Part shown: one piece after another, positions 1 through 7,202 of the stretch
How positions within the stretch are numbered: the first letter of the stretch is position 1
Layout: the number at the start of each line of letters is the position of its first letter
DNA from: an uncultured Fenollaria sp.
GTDB lineage: Bacteria; Bacillota; Clostridia; Tissierellales; Peptoniphilaceae
Reading direction: 5' to 3'
NCBI RefSeq assembly: GCF_946221515.1
Contig: NZ_CAMJVK010000012.1
Coordinates: forward strand, 1 to 36,475
Length of the DNA: 36,475 nt
Notes under the pieces: generated by a model
What the model saw: the letters and a program-made list of their open reading frames with translations, nothing else
Database searches by the model: none
Told to the model about the DNA's origin: nothing
Program-made: the position numbers and the translations under genes

Positions 1-7
1 CGTACAT
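1..7 (-). CDS. Start of an unidentified gene downstream of efp (partial)
   Basis: An ATG on the minus strand at 7-5 follows a strong ribosome binding site (GGAGG at 11-15 region, spacing about 7). It begins 12 nt after the efp stop codon. Only the first two codons (Met-Tyr) lie in the window, so the product cannot be named. The tight spacing suggests it is co-transcribed with efp. Confidence 0.55.
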
Positions 8-19
8 TTTTCTACCTCC

Positions 20-577
20 TTAAACTCTAGATAAATATTCTCCACTTCTTGTGTCAATTTTAATTCTATCACCAATATTAACAAATAGTGGTACATTTAA
101 TGTAAATCCTGTTTCAACTGTAGCTGGTTTAGTAGCTCCAGTAGTAGTGTTTCCCTTAACACCAGGTTCTGTTTGAGTAACTTCTAGTTCAACAAAGTTA
201 GGTGCTTGTACTGAAAATGCTTTGCCTTTGTAGAATCTTATAACTGCTGTATCATTTTCTCTTAAGAATTGAATAGCTTCTTGAACTTCGTCCTTGTTTA
301 ATGGAAGTTGCTCATATGTTTCGTTGTCCATAAAGTAGTAAAGTGCATCATCATTGTAAAGATATTGCATTTCTTTTGTTTCTAATTGTGCGTCATTGAA
401 CTTTTCTGTTGGATTGAATGTTAATTCCTTTGTTGCGCCGCTTAGTACGCTTCTGATAGTTGCTCTTACGAAAGCAGCTCCCTTTCCTGGCTTAACATGT
501 TGAAAGTCCAATACTTGATAAACGTCTCCATCCCATTCGAATGTAGCGCCATTTCTAAAATCACTTGCCGATAACAT
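20..577 (-). CDS. efp: Elongation factor P
   Basis: Translation factor that binds between the P and E sites of the ribosome and relieves stalling at proline runs. The 185 residues are the usual full length: an N-terminal KOW-like domain (about 1-62), an OB domain (about 66-125) and a C-terminal OB domain with the family ending (GDRIKIDTRSGEYLSRV). The tip loop reads HVKPGKGAAFVR, so Lys32 sits where other Firmicutes carry a modified lysine. The ATG at 577 follows AGGAGGAAATAT. It has its own promoter just upstream and is not visibly part of the preceding pilus operon. Identification is secure; whether Lys32 is modified is not visible here. Confidence 0.97.
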   Translation of the reverse strand: MLSASDFRNGATFEWDGDVYQVLDFQHVKPGKGAAFVRATIRSVLSGATKELTFNPTEKFNDAQLETKEMQYLYNDDALYYFMDNETYEQLPLNKDEVQEAIQFLRENDTAVIRFYKGKAFSVQAPNFVELEVTQTEPGVKGNTTTGATKPATVETGFTLNVPLFVNIGDRIKIDTRSGEYLSRV

Positions 578-609
578 ATATTTCCTCCTAAATTCTAATC
601 TCTAAGACT

Positions 610-638
610 ATTATATCAGTTAATTTGTAATTTAACAA
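610..638 (-). promoter_or_regulatory. Promoter of efp
   Basis: On the minus strand, -35 TTGTTA (638-633) and -10 TATAAT (615-610) are separated by 17 nt, and the -10 ends about 33 nt before the efp start codon. This is a good sigma-A match in the gap between the pilus operon and efp. Confidence 0.7.
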
Positions 639-683
639 GTATTTTTTTAATAATATCGATATTTTTATAAATAAATATTATCT

Positions 684-1496
684 TTAATAGTTTGACCTAG
701 TCACCTTTATTATTCCTTTGAATGTTTTGCACCTTCTATACATCGTATTAAGCGACTTGAAACAGTCAATATTAGATCCTTTATCTATATCAATAAGAGC
801 ACCCATTATGTCGCTTTCACCCTCAATATTTAAGCTGCCATTTATAATTAAAAGTCCTCTAAACTTAAAATTTGCTTTTACACTCACATCGCCATCTATA
901 ATCATTATACCCGAGCCGTTAATGTTCGCGTTTAGATCTTCATCAGCCATAATTTTGACTATGGCATTGCCATTGCCATAATCAAAATTTCTTGACTCTA
1001 TGTCCTCAATATCAATATAGTAATTATTGATTTCGCTTGTGCTAAAGTTTTGTACTTCGTTATTTTGAATTATTTCATCGCAAAAATCTTTTTTCTCTTT
1101 AGCGCTAGGATTGTCTTTGAAAAATATTCTGTTTAGTAATGAATATTTCGCATTTGTAGTTTTTTCCTTTTTATTAGAAAATTTTTCTTCGTAATAAATA
1201 TTAATAGCGTTCTTTGCCGTTGGGTCATTAAGCGAGACTATCGCTTTTTGATTTTCAAAAACCGAGTAATTTTTGCCTATAATATCATGAATGTCACCGC
1301 CATTTAAGTAAGTCTCTTGTATATCTTTAGTGATTATATTGTGAACGGACTCTTCGTTATAAGCATATTGCTTCATCTTTGACCTATTTGTGTACATAGT
1401 TCTTTCAATGCTTACGTATTCAAAGAGATATATTAAAAGAGCCGTTAGTAAAAATATTACAGATAAAACTACTAAGCTTGCACTGCCCTTCTTCAT
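684..1496 (-). CDS. GspK/PilX-like minor pilin component, last gene of the pilus operon
   Basis: A 270-residue protein that begins MKKGSASLVVL and continues as one hydrophobic helix (about 5-27), like a class III prepilin with a very short leader ending in Gly4. Unlike the other pilins here it has no acidic residue at +5, a property known for the GspK/PilX type of minor pseudopilin. The middle is charged and Asn-rich. Residues of about 185-245 contain repeating GDVSV/GLLIINGSLNI strands that look like a short beta-solenoid, similar to polymer-forming or DUF-type pilus assembly proteins. The start overlaps the previous stop by 4 nt (ATGA) behind GAGGTGATAGA. The role as tip or assembly protein is inferred from position and N-terminus. 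Confidence 0.6.
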   Translation of the reverse strand: MKKGSASLVVLSVIFLLTALLIYLFEYVSIERTMYTNRSKMKQYAYNEESVHNIITKDIQETYLNGGDIHDIIGKNYSVFENQKAIVSLNDPTAKNAINIYYEEKFSNKKEKTTNAKYSLLNRIFFKDNPSAKEKKDFCDEIIQNNEVQNFSTSEINNYYIDIEDIESRNFDYGNGNAIVKIMADEDLNANINGSGIMIIDGDVSVKANFKFRGLLIINGSLNIEGESDIMGALIDIDKGSNIDCFKSLNTMYRRCKTFKGIIKVTRSNY

Positions 1497-1966
1497 TCTA
1501 TCACCTCAAAATACTTTGTACTAAATAGCTTTTTATAGTCTTTGCCACCTACTTTGATTTGCATACTTACAAAGGCATCCTCAGCATTATAAGCAAAGGA
1601 AAGGTCTTCAAGTCCTGTTAAAAAGTATGTTACGCCAATAGACTTAGAGCCTGCAACTCTCTTTATTCTATCGCCGTCCATATAATAGTCACATGATTTA
1701 AGTTCTCTCGAGCCTTTCTTTTCAAAATGGATAGAGTCAGCCTTAACACTCACTGCGTTATATAAAGTAAAATCATTTTCAATGAACGAAAAGAATAGAT
1801 TGATGTCGTCTTCTTTCTCTAAGCTTTCTTCATATCTTTTAGAAAAACTAGTAAAGTTTTTAAGTAAGGAGCTTGCTTCGAACAAAACTATTGACAAGAG
1901 AAATAGAGCGATAATTAACTCAATTAAAGACTCCGCTTTTTTATTTGATGATCTGATATTCTTCAT
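1493..1966 (-). CDS. Minor prepilin (ComGF/PilW-like)
   Basis: Prepilin-like protein of 157 residues when started at the ATG at 1966, which has AAGGA seven bases upstream. An in-frame ATG at 1987 would add seven residues without a better ribosome binding site. The N-terminus carries NKKA followed by ESLIE, giving the expected Glu at +5 of a class III signal, then a hydrophobic helix (to about residue 35). Cleavage would follow Ala rather than the commoner Gly. The rest is a soluble pilin-type domain. The gene overlaps its upstream neighbour by 26 nt and its downstream neighbour by 4 nt, so it belongs to the pilus operon. Assignment to a specific minor pilin is by position and size only. Confidence 0.65.
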   Translation of the reverse strand: MKNIRSSNKKAESLIELIIALFLLSIVLFEASSLLKNFTSFSKRYEESLEKEDDINLFFSFIENDFTLYNAVSVKADSIHFEKKGSRELKSCDYYMDGDRIKRVAGSKSIGVTYFLTGLEDLSFAYNAEDAFVSMQIKVGGKDYKKLFSTKYFEVIE

Positions 1967-2291
1967 ATGTATTTCCTTCTTCATCAATTATATATAGTGT
2001 AAATGTATATAAATCTCCAGTGTATGCTTCTTTAACGAGATTAAATTTACATTCTTCGCCTAAATTGTCTTTTATCTTATCTGAAATGGCATAGACATCG
2101 TTTGTTTCATCTGATCTAAGTATCTCCATGGCGTTACTTGCAAAGGCATCAGCTTTTCTAAGTTTCTTTGTATCTGCCTCTAATGACATAAAATTCTTCA
2201 AAAAAATAGACAGAAAAAGTATGAAGCAAGAAAGTATAGCAAAAGAAACTACAATATCCATCATTGTAAGTGCTTTTTTATACTTCTTCAT
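1941..2291 (-). CDS. Minor prepilin with Asp at +5
   Basis: A 116-residue prepilin-like protein. The ATG at 2291 is preferred because it places the basic leader MKKYKKA directly before the helix; the longer frame to 2309 lies inside the previous gene. The signal is KKA followed by LTMMD, so Asp replaces the usual Glu at +5. A hydrophobic helix (about 9-28) and a small C-terminal domain follow. It overlaps both neighbours (14 nt upstream, 26 nt downstream). A minor pseudopilin of the ComG or GspI/J type is the best guess. Confidence 0.6.
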   Translation of the reverse strand: MKKYKKALTMMDIVVSFAILSCFILFLSIFLKNFMSLEADTKKLRKADAFASNAMEILRSDETNDVYAISDKIKDNLGEECKFNLVKEAYTGDLYTFTLYIIDEEGNTYEEYQIIK

Positions 2292-2700
2292 ACCTAACCT
2301 GTCCTCCAACTGCTGCTATAATCACATTATATTTCTTTTTACTCTTATTTGAAAGTAATGTCATATTATATGAACCCTTAAAAGATTTTGTGCCGCCTTC
2401 ACTAGTGAATTGAAAACTTTCACTCGATTCAAACTTAAGATGCTCTAACTTGTAAACTTTCTTCATATCATTGATATTTGAGACAACAATCTCATCACCA
2501 TTAAGAACTACTTCAACATTAATCATCTGCATGATGGCGCTAAGTCTAGCCTTTTTTATTATTTGAACAACGTTTTTGACCTCAGCTCTCTCGCTATAAT
2601 TACTGAGCTCTCTATACGCAAGTATAAACATAGATATGATTATAGCTGCCACGCATAAAGAAATGACTGTGTCAATATATGTAAATCCTTTTTTATTCAT
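2278..2700 (-). CDS. Minor prepilin (GspH/ComGD-like) with Asp at +5
   Basis: A 140-residue prepilin. The ATG at 2700 follows AGGTGA at eight bases; an in-frame GTG at 2712 is less likely. The leader is MNKKG and the mature protein would start FTYID, so the +5 residue is Asp. The helix (about 6-30) is followed by a domain with alternating short strands (NVEVVLNGDEIVVSN), as in FimT/GspH-type minor pilins. It overlaps the upstream gene by 8 nt and the downstream gene by 14 nt. Confidence 0.65.
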   Translation of the reverse strand: MNKKGFTYIDTVISLCVAAIIISMFILAYRELSNYSERAEVKNVVQIIKKARLSAIMQMINVEVVLNGDEIVVSNINDMKKVYKLEHLKFESSESFQFTSEGGTKSFKGSYNMTLLSNKSKKKYNVIIAAVGGQVRYEEV

Positions 2701-3406
2701 AATCAATCTCACCTATAGATAAATAAAAAGCCATATCGTTATCTCTTATAAACTCGATAGATTCTATCCTTGCCCCTTTAAAATCATTGCCGATGTAGAA
2801 GTATTTAAAGTCAGATGCGCCATCTAAATCAATTAGAGCTTCTTTCCCATCCTTAATGACTTTTAATTTTGCCTCACTACATCCAGTAAAATCGATACTT
2901 ACAAAATCTTTATTAATTATAATATCATTCTTTGGCAGTAAAACTATATTCTCTTTGCTTTCATTATATAAAACAAGCGACTTCTCATCTTGATAATAAA
3001 CGCTTCCCGCCTTTACCTTCCAAGTGTCCAGCATATGATTACTTATTTCACTTTCTAAAACTATGGCCTCTTCATTACCATCTTCATCTTCTTCACTAAA
3101 ATCATCAAAGATATCAAAAGGGTCTTCTTCATCAAAATCACTATAGCTAATAAAGCTATTAGTAGTAGACATTATGACCTTATTAATGATTTCATCTTTA
3201 CTAATGGTTTTCGCATCAGCATCATGTTTTGCAATATCAATCTTTTTTGCTTTCTTTAGCTGACTGTCGTTCTTATCTTTTGCTAGTGTAAATCTCTTTT
3301 TTACTTCACTCTCTTCATAATTTGGCTCCTCGCTATTTATAGGTAGAAAGAGATTAGCTAGGATAAGCAAAATTATGATTAGCCCTTTATTTATATACTT
3401 TCTCAT
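2693..3406 (-). CDS. Unrecognised secreted or anchored acidic protein of the pilus operon
   Basis: A 237-residue protein that I do not recognise. Residues 1-25 are a basic start plus hydrophobic stretch (signal peptide or N-terminal anchor). Residues of about 26-75 are highly charged. Residues 90-120 are strongly acidic (DFDEEDPFDIFDDFSEEDED), and the C-terminal half is predicted beta-rich (KSLVLYNESKENIVLLP). There is no class III prepilin signal. It lies between a membrane-anchored protein and the first minor prepilin, overlapping both by a few bases, so it is probably an extracytoplasmic part of the pilus machine. Confidence 0.55.
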   Translation of the reverse strand: MRKYINKGLIIILLILANLFLPINSEEPNYEESEVKKRFTLAKDKNDSQLKKAKKIDIAKHDADAKTISKDEIINKVIMSTTNSFISYSDFDEEDPFDIFDDFSEEDEDGNEEAIVLESEISNHMLDTWKVKAGSVYYQDEKSLVLYNESKENIVLLPKNDIIINKDFVSIDFTGCSEAKLKVIKDGKEALIDLDGASDFKYFYIGNDFKGARIESIEFIRDNDMAFYLSIGEIDYE

Positions 3407-3999
3407 CTTATAAACCTCAATACAAGCAATACAAGTAAGGCTAGTATAATGATGTCTAGAACTATATTTATTATGAGTGAAAGATTTATCTTGCTTTTGT
3501 GTTTTGAACTAATAATTTCAAATAAATCTTTTAAGTATAAAATATTATTTACTTCTTCAAACTCTTTTGTCTTAAGTAGGACTAGGACCTTGCCATCTGT
3601 GTTATTAGCTTGATTCAAAATATAGTTATACATCTGATCCTTGTCAAGATTATAAAGATTGATATCAAAGTTTGATTTTTCATATGAAGAAGTGATTGCG
3701 TCATACTTATACAGCGCTTCATCTGTAATAATCTTCATAATCTTTTCTTCTTTTAAGTTTAAGGATAAAAGGTCTATTGTATCTAGGCTAGCTAAATATG
3801 CGTCTAAATCAATATCATAATCATTTAGCTTTATAATGAGAGTATCTTTATTTAAGTATTTATTGTCTCTAAACTTCTTAAATAAGTACTTGAGGCTCTC
3901 ACTTTTATCACTATCATCATAAGTAATTTGCTCAACAATGCTAGTTTTTTTATTATTTAAAAACACATAGGATGAATCGATGTACATAATGTTCTTCAT
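3403..3999 (-). CDS. Unrecognised C-terminally anchored protein of the pilus operon
   Basis: A 198-residue protein with a soluble, Asp/Lys/Leu-rich N-terminal region (about 1-170) and a single C-terminal membrane helix (about 172-195) ending in RFIR. It starts MKNIMYIDSSYVFLNN, faintly like the start of PilM-type proteins, but the ATPase motifs of PilM are not visible. It overlaps the prepilin peptidase gene by 4 nt (ATGA) and the next gene by 4 nt, and has AAGG in front of the start. It may replace PilM/PilN as the platform linker, but this rests on position only. Confidence 0.5.
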   Translation of the reverse strand: MKNIMYIDSSYVFLNNKKTSIVEQITYDDSDKSESLKYLFKKFRDNKYLNKDTLIIKLNDYDIDLDAYLASLDTIDLLSLNLKEEKIMKIITDEALYKYDAITSSYEKSNFDINLYNLDKDQMYNYILNQANNTDGKVLVLLKTKEFEEVNNILYLKDLFEIISSKHKSKINLSLIINIVLDIIILALLVLLVLRFIR

Positions 4000-4436
4000 A
4001 AGACCTTCCCCTTAAATAAATCAAAGAGCATCAAGATAAAAAATGCAAAGCTTATATATGGAACTAGCCTAACTCCACTATCATTTTTCTTACGCCAATA
4101 GTTTTTAGCTAGATTTACAAGTATTGCGCTTAGAGTTGATATTATTATTAATATCAAAAATTTTTCAAAATCAAATATCATAAATAGCAAAATATATAAA
4201 TCAACGTCACCATCGCCAATGTAGTCAAGGTACTTAGACTTTAAAATGTGCGAAAGAAATAAAGCTAGGTATATAAGGCATATCTTAATATAAGATACTC
4301 CTTTTAATATAGCTATAGCTGAGACAATTATTATTAAAAAGTAAAAATAAAAACTATTGTACTCGGCTTCTTTTATGTCTTTGTATGAGATATATAAAAG
4401 AAGAAGTGACAGAAGTATATATAAGGCTATAAACAT
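3996..4436 (-). CDS. pilD: Prepilin peptidase, A24 catalytic domain only
   Basis: Membrane aspartyl protease that would remove the leader peptides of the prepilins encoded around it. It has 146 mostly hydrophobic residues with five or six membrane helices. The two A24 aspartates are visible: Asp20 in SYKDIK and Asp77 in the GDGD motif (74-77). The usual proline after the first Asp is absent, and the cytoplasmic methyltransferase domain of PilD is missing, as in many Gram-positive or archaeal-type short peptidases. The ribosome binding site before 4436 is poor, so translation may depend on coupling to the pilin gene 9 nt upstream. Confidence 0.85.
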   Translation of the reverse strand: MFIALYILLSLLLLYISYKDIKEAEYNSFYFYFLIIIVSAIAILKGVSYIKICLIYLALFLSHILKSKYLDYIGDGDVDLYILLFMIFDFEKFLILIIISTLSAILVNLAKNYWRKKNDSGVRLVPYISFAFFILMLFDLFKGKVL

Positions 4437-4445
4437 TATGAATTA

Positions 4446-4838
4446 TTAATTGCCAGTTCCGGTCTCGCTCTTCTTCTTAGCTTCTACCTTGTCTGGGCTA
4501 ACTGTTATAACGCCTTGATTGTCATGAGTCACAGTATAAATCCTGCTTGTATTACCGTCTCCAGCAGGTATTGATGAAGGAACTGTAACTTTGCTCTTTA
4601 AATATCCTTGAGCGTATAATTCATCTGATGTAACGTCAGGATCGTCCGGAAAATCAGTAAAGTATAATAAAGCAACTGAACTAATTTGATCAACGTTAGC
4701 GTTGTGAGCAGTTCTTTCAGCGCTAGTCTTAATCGCTTTGTAGGCAGGTATAGCAACAGCTATAAGTATAGCAACTATCGCTATAGAGATAATTATCTCT
4801 ACAAAAGTAAATCCTTTTTTCTTCTCAAAGTTTTTCAT
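4446..4838 (-). CDS. Major type IV pilin / ComGC-like pseudopilin
   Basis: A 130-residue prepilin with the best class III signal of the window: leader MKNFEKKKG, cleavage before Phe10, then FTFVE with Glu at +5 and a long hydrophobic helix (10-32, FVEIIISIAIVAILIAVAIP). The helix breaker Pro at mature position 22 is present. The C-terminal domain (about 45-130) contains no cysteine. It ends in a Lys/Thr/Gly-rich tail. The strongest ribosome binding site of the operon (AGGAGGAGGAAAT) precedes the start, which fits a major structural subunit needed in excess. Competence pseudopilin and true pilin cannot be separated by sequence. Confidence 0.85.
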   Translation of the reverse strand: MKNFEKKKGFTFVEIIISIAIVAILIAVAIPAYKAIKTSAERTAHNANVDQISSVALLYFTDFPDDPDVTSDELYAQGYLKSKVTVPSSIPAGDGNTSRIYTVTHDNQGVITVSPDKVEAKKKSETGTGN

Positions 4839-4852
4839 AATATTTCCTCCTC

Positions 4853-6070
4853 CTATGAAATAATACTAGTCATCGAGTCATACATCGGTTTAAATACCAT
4901 TACAAGTATTAGCATAATCACTAGTCCCATGATTATGGTCATGAGTGGCTCGATAGAATTTACAAACTTATCTAGTCTTCTCTTTAAATCTCTCTTGTAT
5001 AGTGATAGAACGTTTTCAATAATTTCAACTAAGTGCTCTGATTCATATCCTGTTATAAGTATGGTCTTGACATCATCTAAAAATATATGGCTAGAATCAA
5101 GAACGTTTTGCAGGGTCTCTCCTTCATTTAGCATCTTAGTCATTCTTTCGAACTCTTTTCTTAAGTATACCAAATCAAAATTTTTTGCAAAGAAATCAAA
5201 AATTTCATTAACTTTGCTCCCTGATCTAAGCATGCTAAGCATGTAATACAAAATTCTGTAATTTACTCTATATTTATATAAACCATTCTTCGATTCGAGT
5301 AAATATCTTTGCTTAATATATAAGTATGCGTCATTCTTATTTAGTATCGCGAAAACTATAATTATTATAAATATAGCCGCGATATAGTATATGTAATGAT
5401 TTTTAATTGAATTGCTAACGACTAGAAGTATTCTTAAGCTATCAGGCATTAAGTTCATGTCGTTATCAAATAGATAAGAAAATTGTGGCACTAAGAAGAC
5501 TATAATCATAATTATGAAAGCAAGTAAAGTCAGCATTAAAAATTTTGGCTTAATCATGATGTTGTTTATGGTGTTCTTGTACTCTTCTTGTTCATAAAGG
5601 TTTTCACTAATCTCAAGTATTTGCTCTGACAAGTCTTTTGAGTTTTTGCTTGACTTTATATGCTCTGACTTTTCAGCTATCCTAAGACTTAATAAGGATA
5701 GATTGTCAAGTATATCAAGCTTTGCCAATATATCTGACAAAGTAAAGCCGTGCTCTATAAGCTCCTTGATTAATAAATAATAATTCTTAAGTGGATCGCT
5801 AAGAGCTGATGAATTATTATACATTTGCTCTAAAATTTGTGGCAGGTTATTATTTATCTTTAGATTAAAGGCGATGATTCTAAAAAAGTTTGCAATATGC
5901 TTTTTGCTCACACTATTAATCTTAAGTGCTCTATAGATTTTCGCTGGCCTAAAGTATTGGACGTGCATAAAGTCAATATCTTTTTCTCTAGTCAGTTGAA
6001 AGGCTTCGTAAATGTTTTTAGCTCTTAAGCTTTCTGTCCTTCCATCTTCAAAAGTGATTTCAAATTTCAT
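4853..6070 (-). CDS. pilC: PilC/GspF-type pilus inner-membrane platform protein
   Basis: Polytopic platform protein that links the assembly ATPase to the growing pilus. With the ATG at 6070 (GAGGG seven bases upstream, start overlapping the pilB stop) it has 405 residues, the usual family length. Two T2SSF repeats are visible, about 60-190 and 260-390. Hydrophobic segments lie near 175-200, 225-245 and at the very C-terminus (IMGLVIMLILVMVFKPMYDS, the family ending). The in-frame ATG at 6097 would put 27 extra bases inside pilB and has no ribosome binding site. Confidence 0.9.
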   Translation of the reverse strand: MKFEITFEDGRTESLRAKNIYEAFQLTREKDIDFMHVQYFRPAKIYRALKINSVSKKHIANFFRIIAFNLKINNNLPQILEQMYNNSSALSDPLKNYYLLIKELIEHGFTLSDILAKLDILDNLSLLSLRIAEKSEHIKSSKNSKDLSEQILEISENLYEQEEYKNTINNIMIKPKFLMLTLLAFIIMIIVFLVPQFSYLFDNDMNLMPDSLRILLVVSNSIKNHYIYYIAAIFIIIIVFAILNKNDAYLYIKQRYLLESKNGLYKYRVNYRILYYMLSMLRSGSKVNEIFDFFAKNFDLVYLRKEFERMTKMLNEGETLQNVLDSSHIFLDDVKTILITGYESEHLVEIIENVLSLYKRDLKRRLDKFVNSIEPLMTIIMGLVIMLILVMVFKPMYDSMTSIIS

Positions 6071-7202
6071 TGATATCGCCCTCTTTGAACTCATCATAAG
6101 TCTTCTTATCTATAAACTTATGATCAAGCAAGTAATTTATCGAATCTTCAAAGCTAACGTAGTCAGTGAGTTTCTTCATCTCATTATAAATCTCACTTGT
6201 AAGCTTTGTATTGTTCTTTAGTAAAAGATCTCTGATCTTATCATTGATAAGCATTATTTCAAAGACAGCAATTCTACCATAGTACTCACTCTCACTTGTA
6301 TCATCAGTAAAATCAATATCATCATACGAAGATTTTAAACGCTTTACAAGACGTTGATTGATTATAGCATTTAATGAGGTAAATAAATACGAAGCCTCAA
6401 CATCCATCTCTAACAGTCTGTTGATGCTAGTTACGGGGCTCATACTATGAAGAGTCGTAATTATCTTGTGACCTGTTAGAGAAGCTCTTACAGCTATCTG
6501 TGCAGATTCTTCGTCTCTTATTTCGCCTATAGCTATGACATCAGGGTCCTGTCTAAGTATGGCCCTAAGTGTATTTGCAAATGTTATGTCCTTGTAGTCA
6601 TGTATTTCAATTTGATCAATATCGTTAACTCTGTACTCAACAGGGTCCTCAACACTAACTATACTTAGACGCTCCTTGTCTAAGTTATTAAGCATAGTAT
6701 ACATAGTTGAGTTCTTGCCTGAGCCTGTTGGTCCAGTGATTATAGTCATTTGGTATTTATATTTAACTATCTTTTTAAATAGTTCTTTTGCCTTGTCTGA
6801 CAAACCAATATTGTCAATGGTAAACATCTCTTTATTGTTTAAAATTCTTATACAGATTTTCTCTCCATAAATAGTCTCGATAAAGGAAACCCTTAGGTCG
6901 ACATCGCCGTGACTAAATCTTCCGTCTTGTGGAGCAAATTTAATTGCAGTATCACAATCAGACTTAATCTTGATTATATTGACAATGTTTTGATAAGAGC
7001 TTTTATTGATCTTTTTAAAAAACACAAGTTCGCCATCAATTCTAAGCCTAATCAATATATACTTACTATAAGGTTCAAAGTGTATATCGCTAGCTCTATT
7101 ATCAATGGCGTAGTCTATGGTATTTTTAATAAATTCTTCAGCTTTACTACTTTGTATCTCTAGTATGCCTTTATCGTCATATAGAGAAGATAATCTATTC
7201 AT
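6060..7202 (-). CDS. pilB: PilB/GspE-type pilus assembly ATPase with atypical Walker A
   Basis: Hexameric traffic ATPase that powers pilus extension. It has 380 residues and lacks the N1 domain of long PilB proteins, starting at the N2 domain (ASDIHFEP at about 37-44, RLRIDGEL at 52-59). Then come Walker A GPTGSGKN (157-164), the Asp box (VEDPVEY), Walker B GEIRD (226-230) and the His box (TTLH to 252). Walker A has Asn164 where Ser/Thr normally coordinates Mg2+; the following two residues are Ser-Thr. The four-cysteine zinc motif that normally follows QRLVKRL is absent. No pilT-like gene is present in the window. The start overlaps the U32 gene by 8 nt behind AAGGAAGG. Confidence 0.93.
   Translation of the reverse strand: MNRLSSLYDDKGILEIQSSKAEEFIKNTIDYAIDNRASDIHFEPYSKYILIRLRIDGELVFFKKINKSSYQNIVNIIKIKSDCDTAIKFAPQDGRFSHGDVDLRVSFIETIYGEKICIRILNNKEMFTIDNIGLSDKAKELFKKIVKYKYQMTIITGPTGSGKNSTMYTMLNNLDKERLSIVSVEDPVEYRVNDIDQIEIHDYKDITFANTLRAILRQDPDVIAIGEIRDEESAQIAVRASLTGHKIITTLHSMSPVTSINRLLEMDVEASYLFTSLNAIINQRLVKRLKSSYDDIDFTDDTSESEYYGRIAVFEIMLINDKIRDLLLKNNTKLTSEIYNEMKKLTDYVSFEDSINYLLDHKFIDKKTYDEFKEGDINEI

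Noticed and set aside
652..663. Perfect palindrome AATATCGATATT after the pilus operon
   Set aside because: Short, AT-rich and without a T run on the correct side, so I do not call it a terminator.
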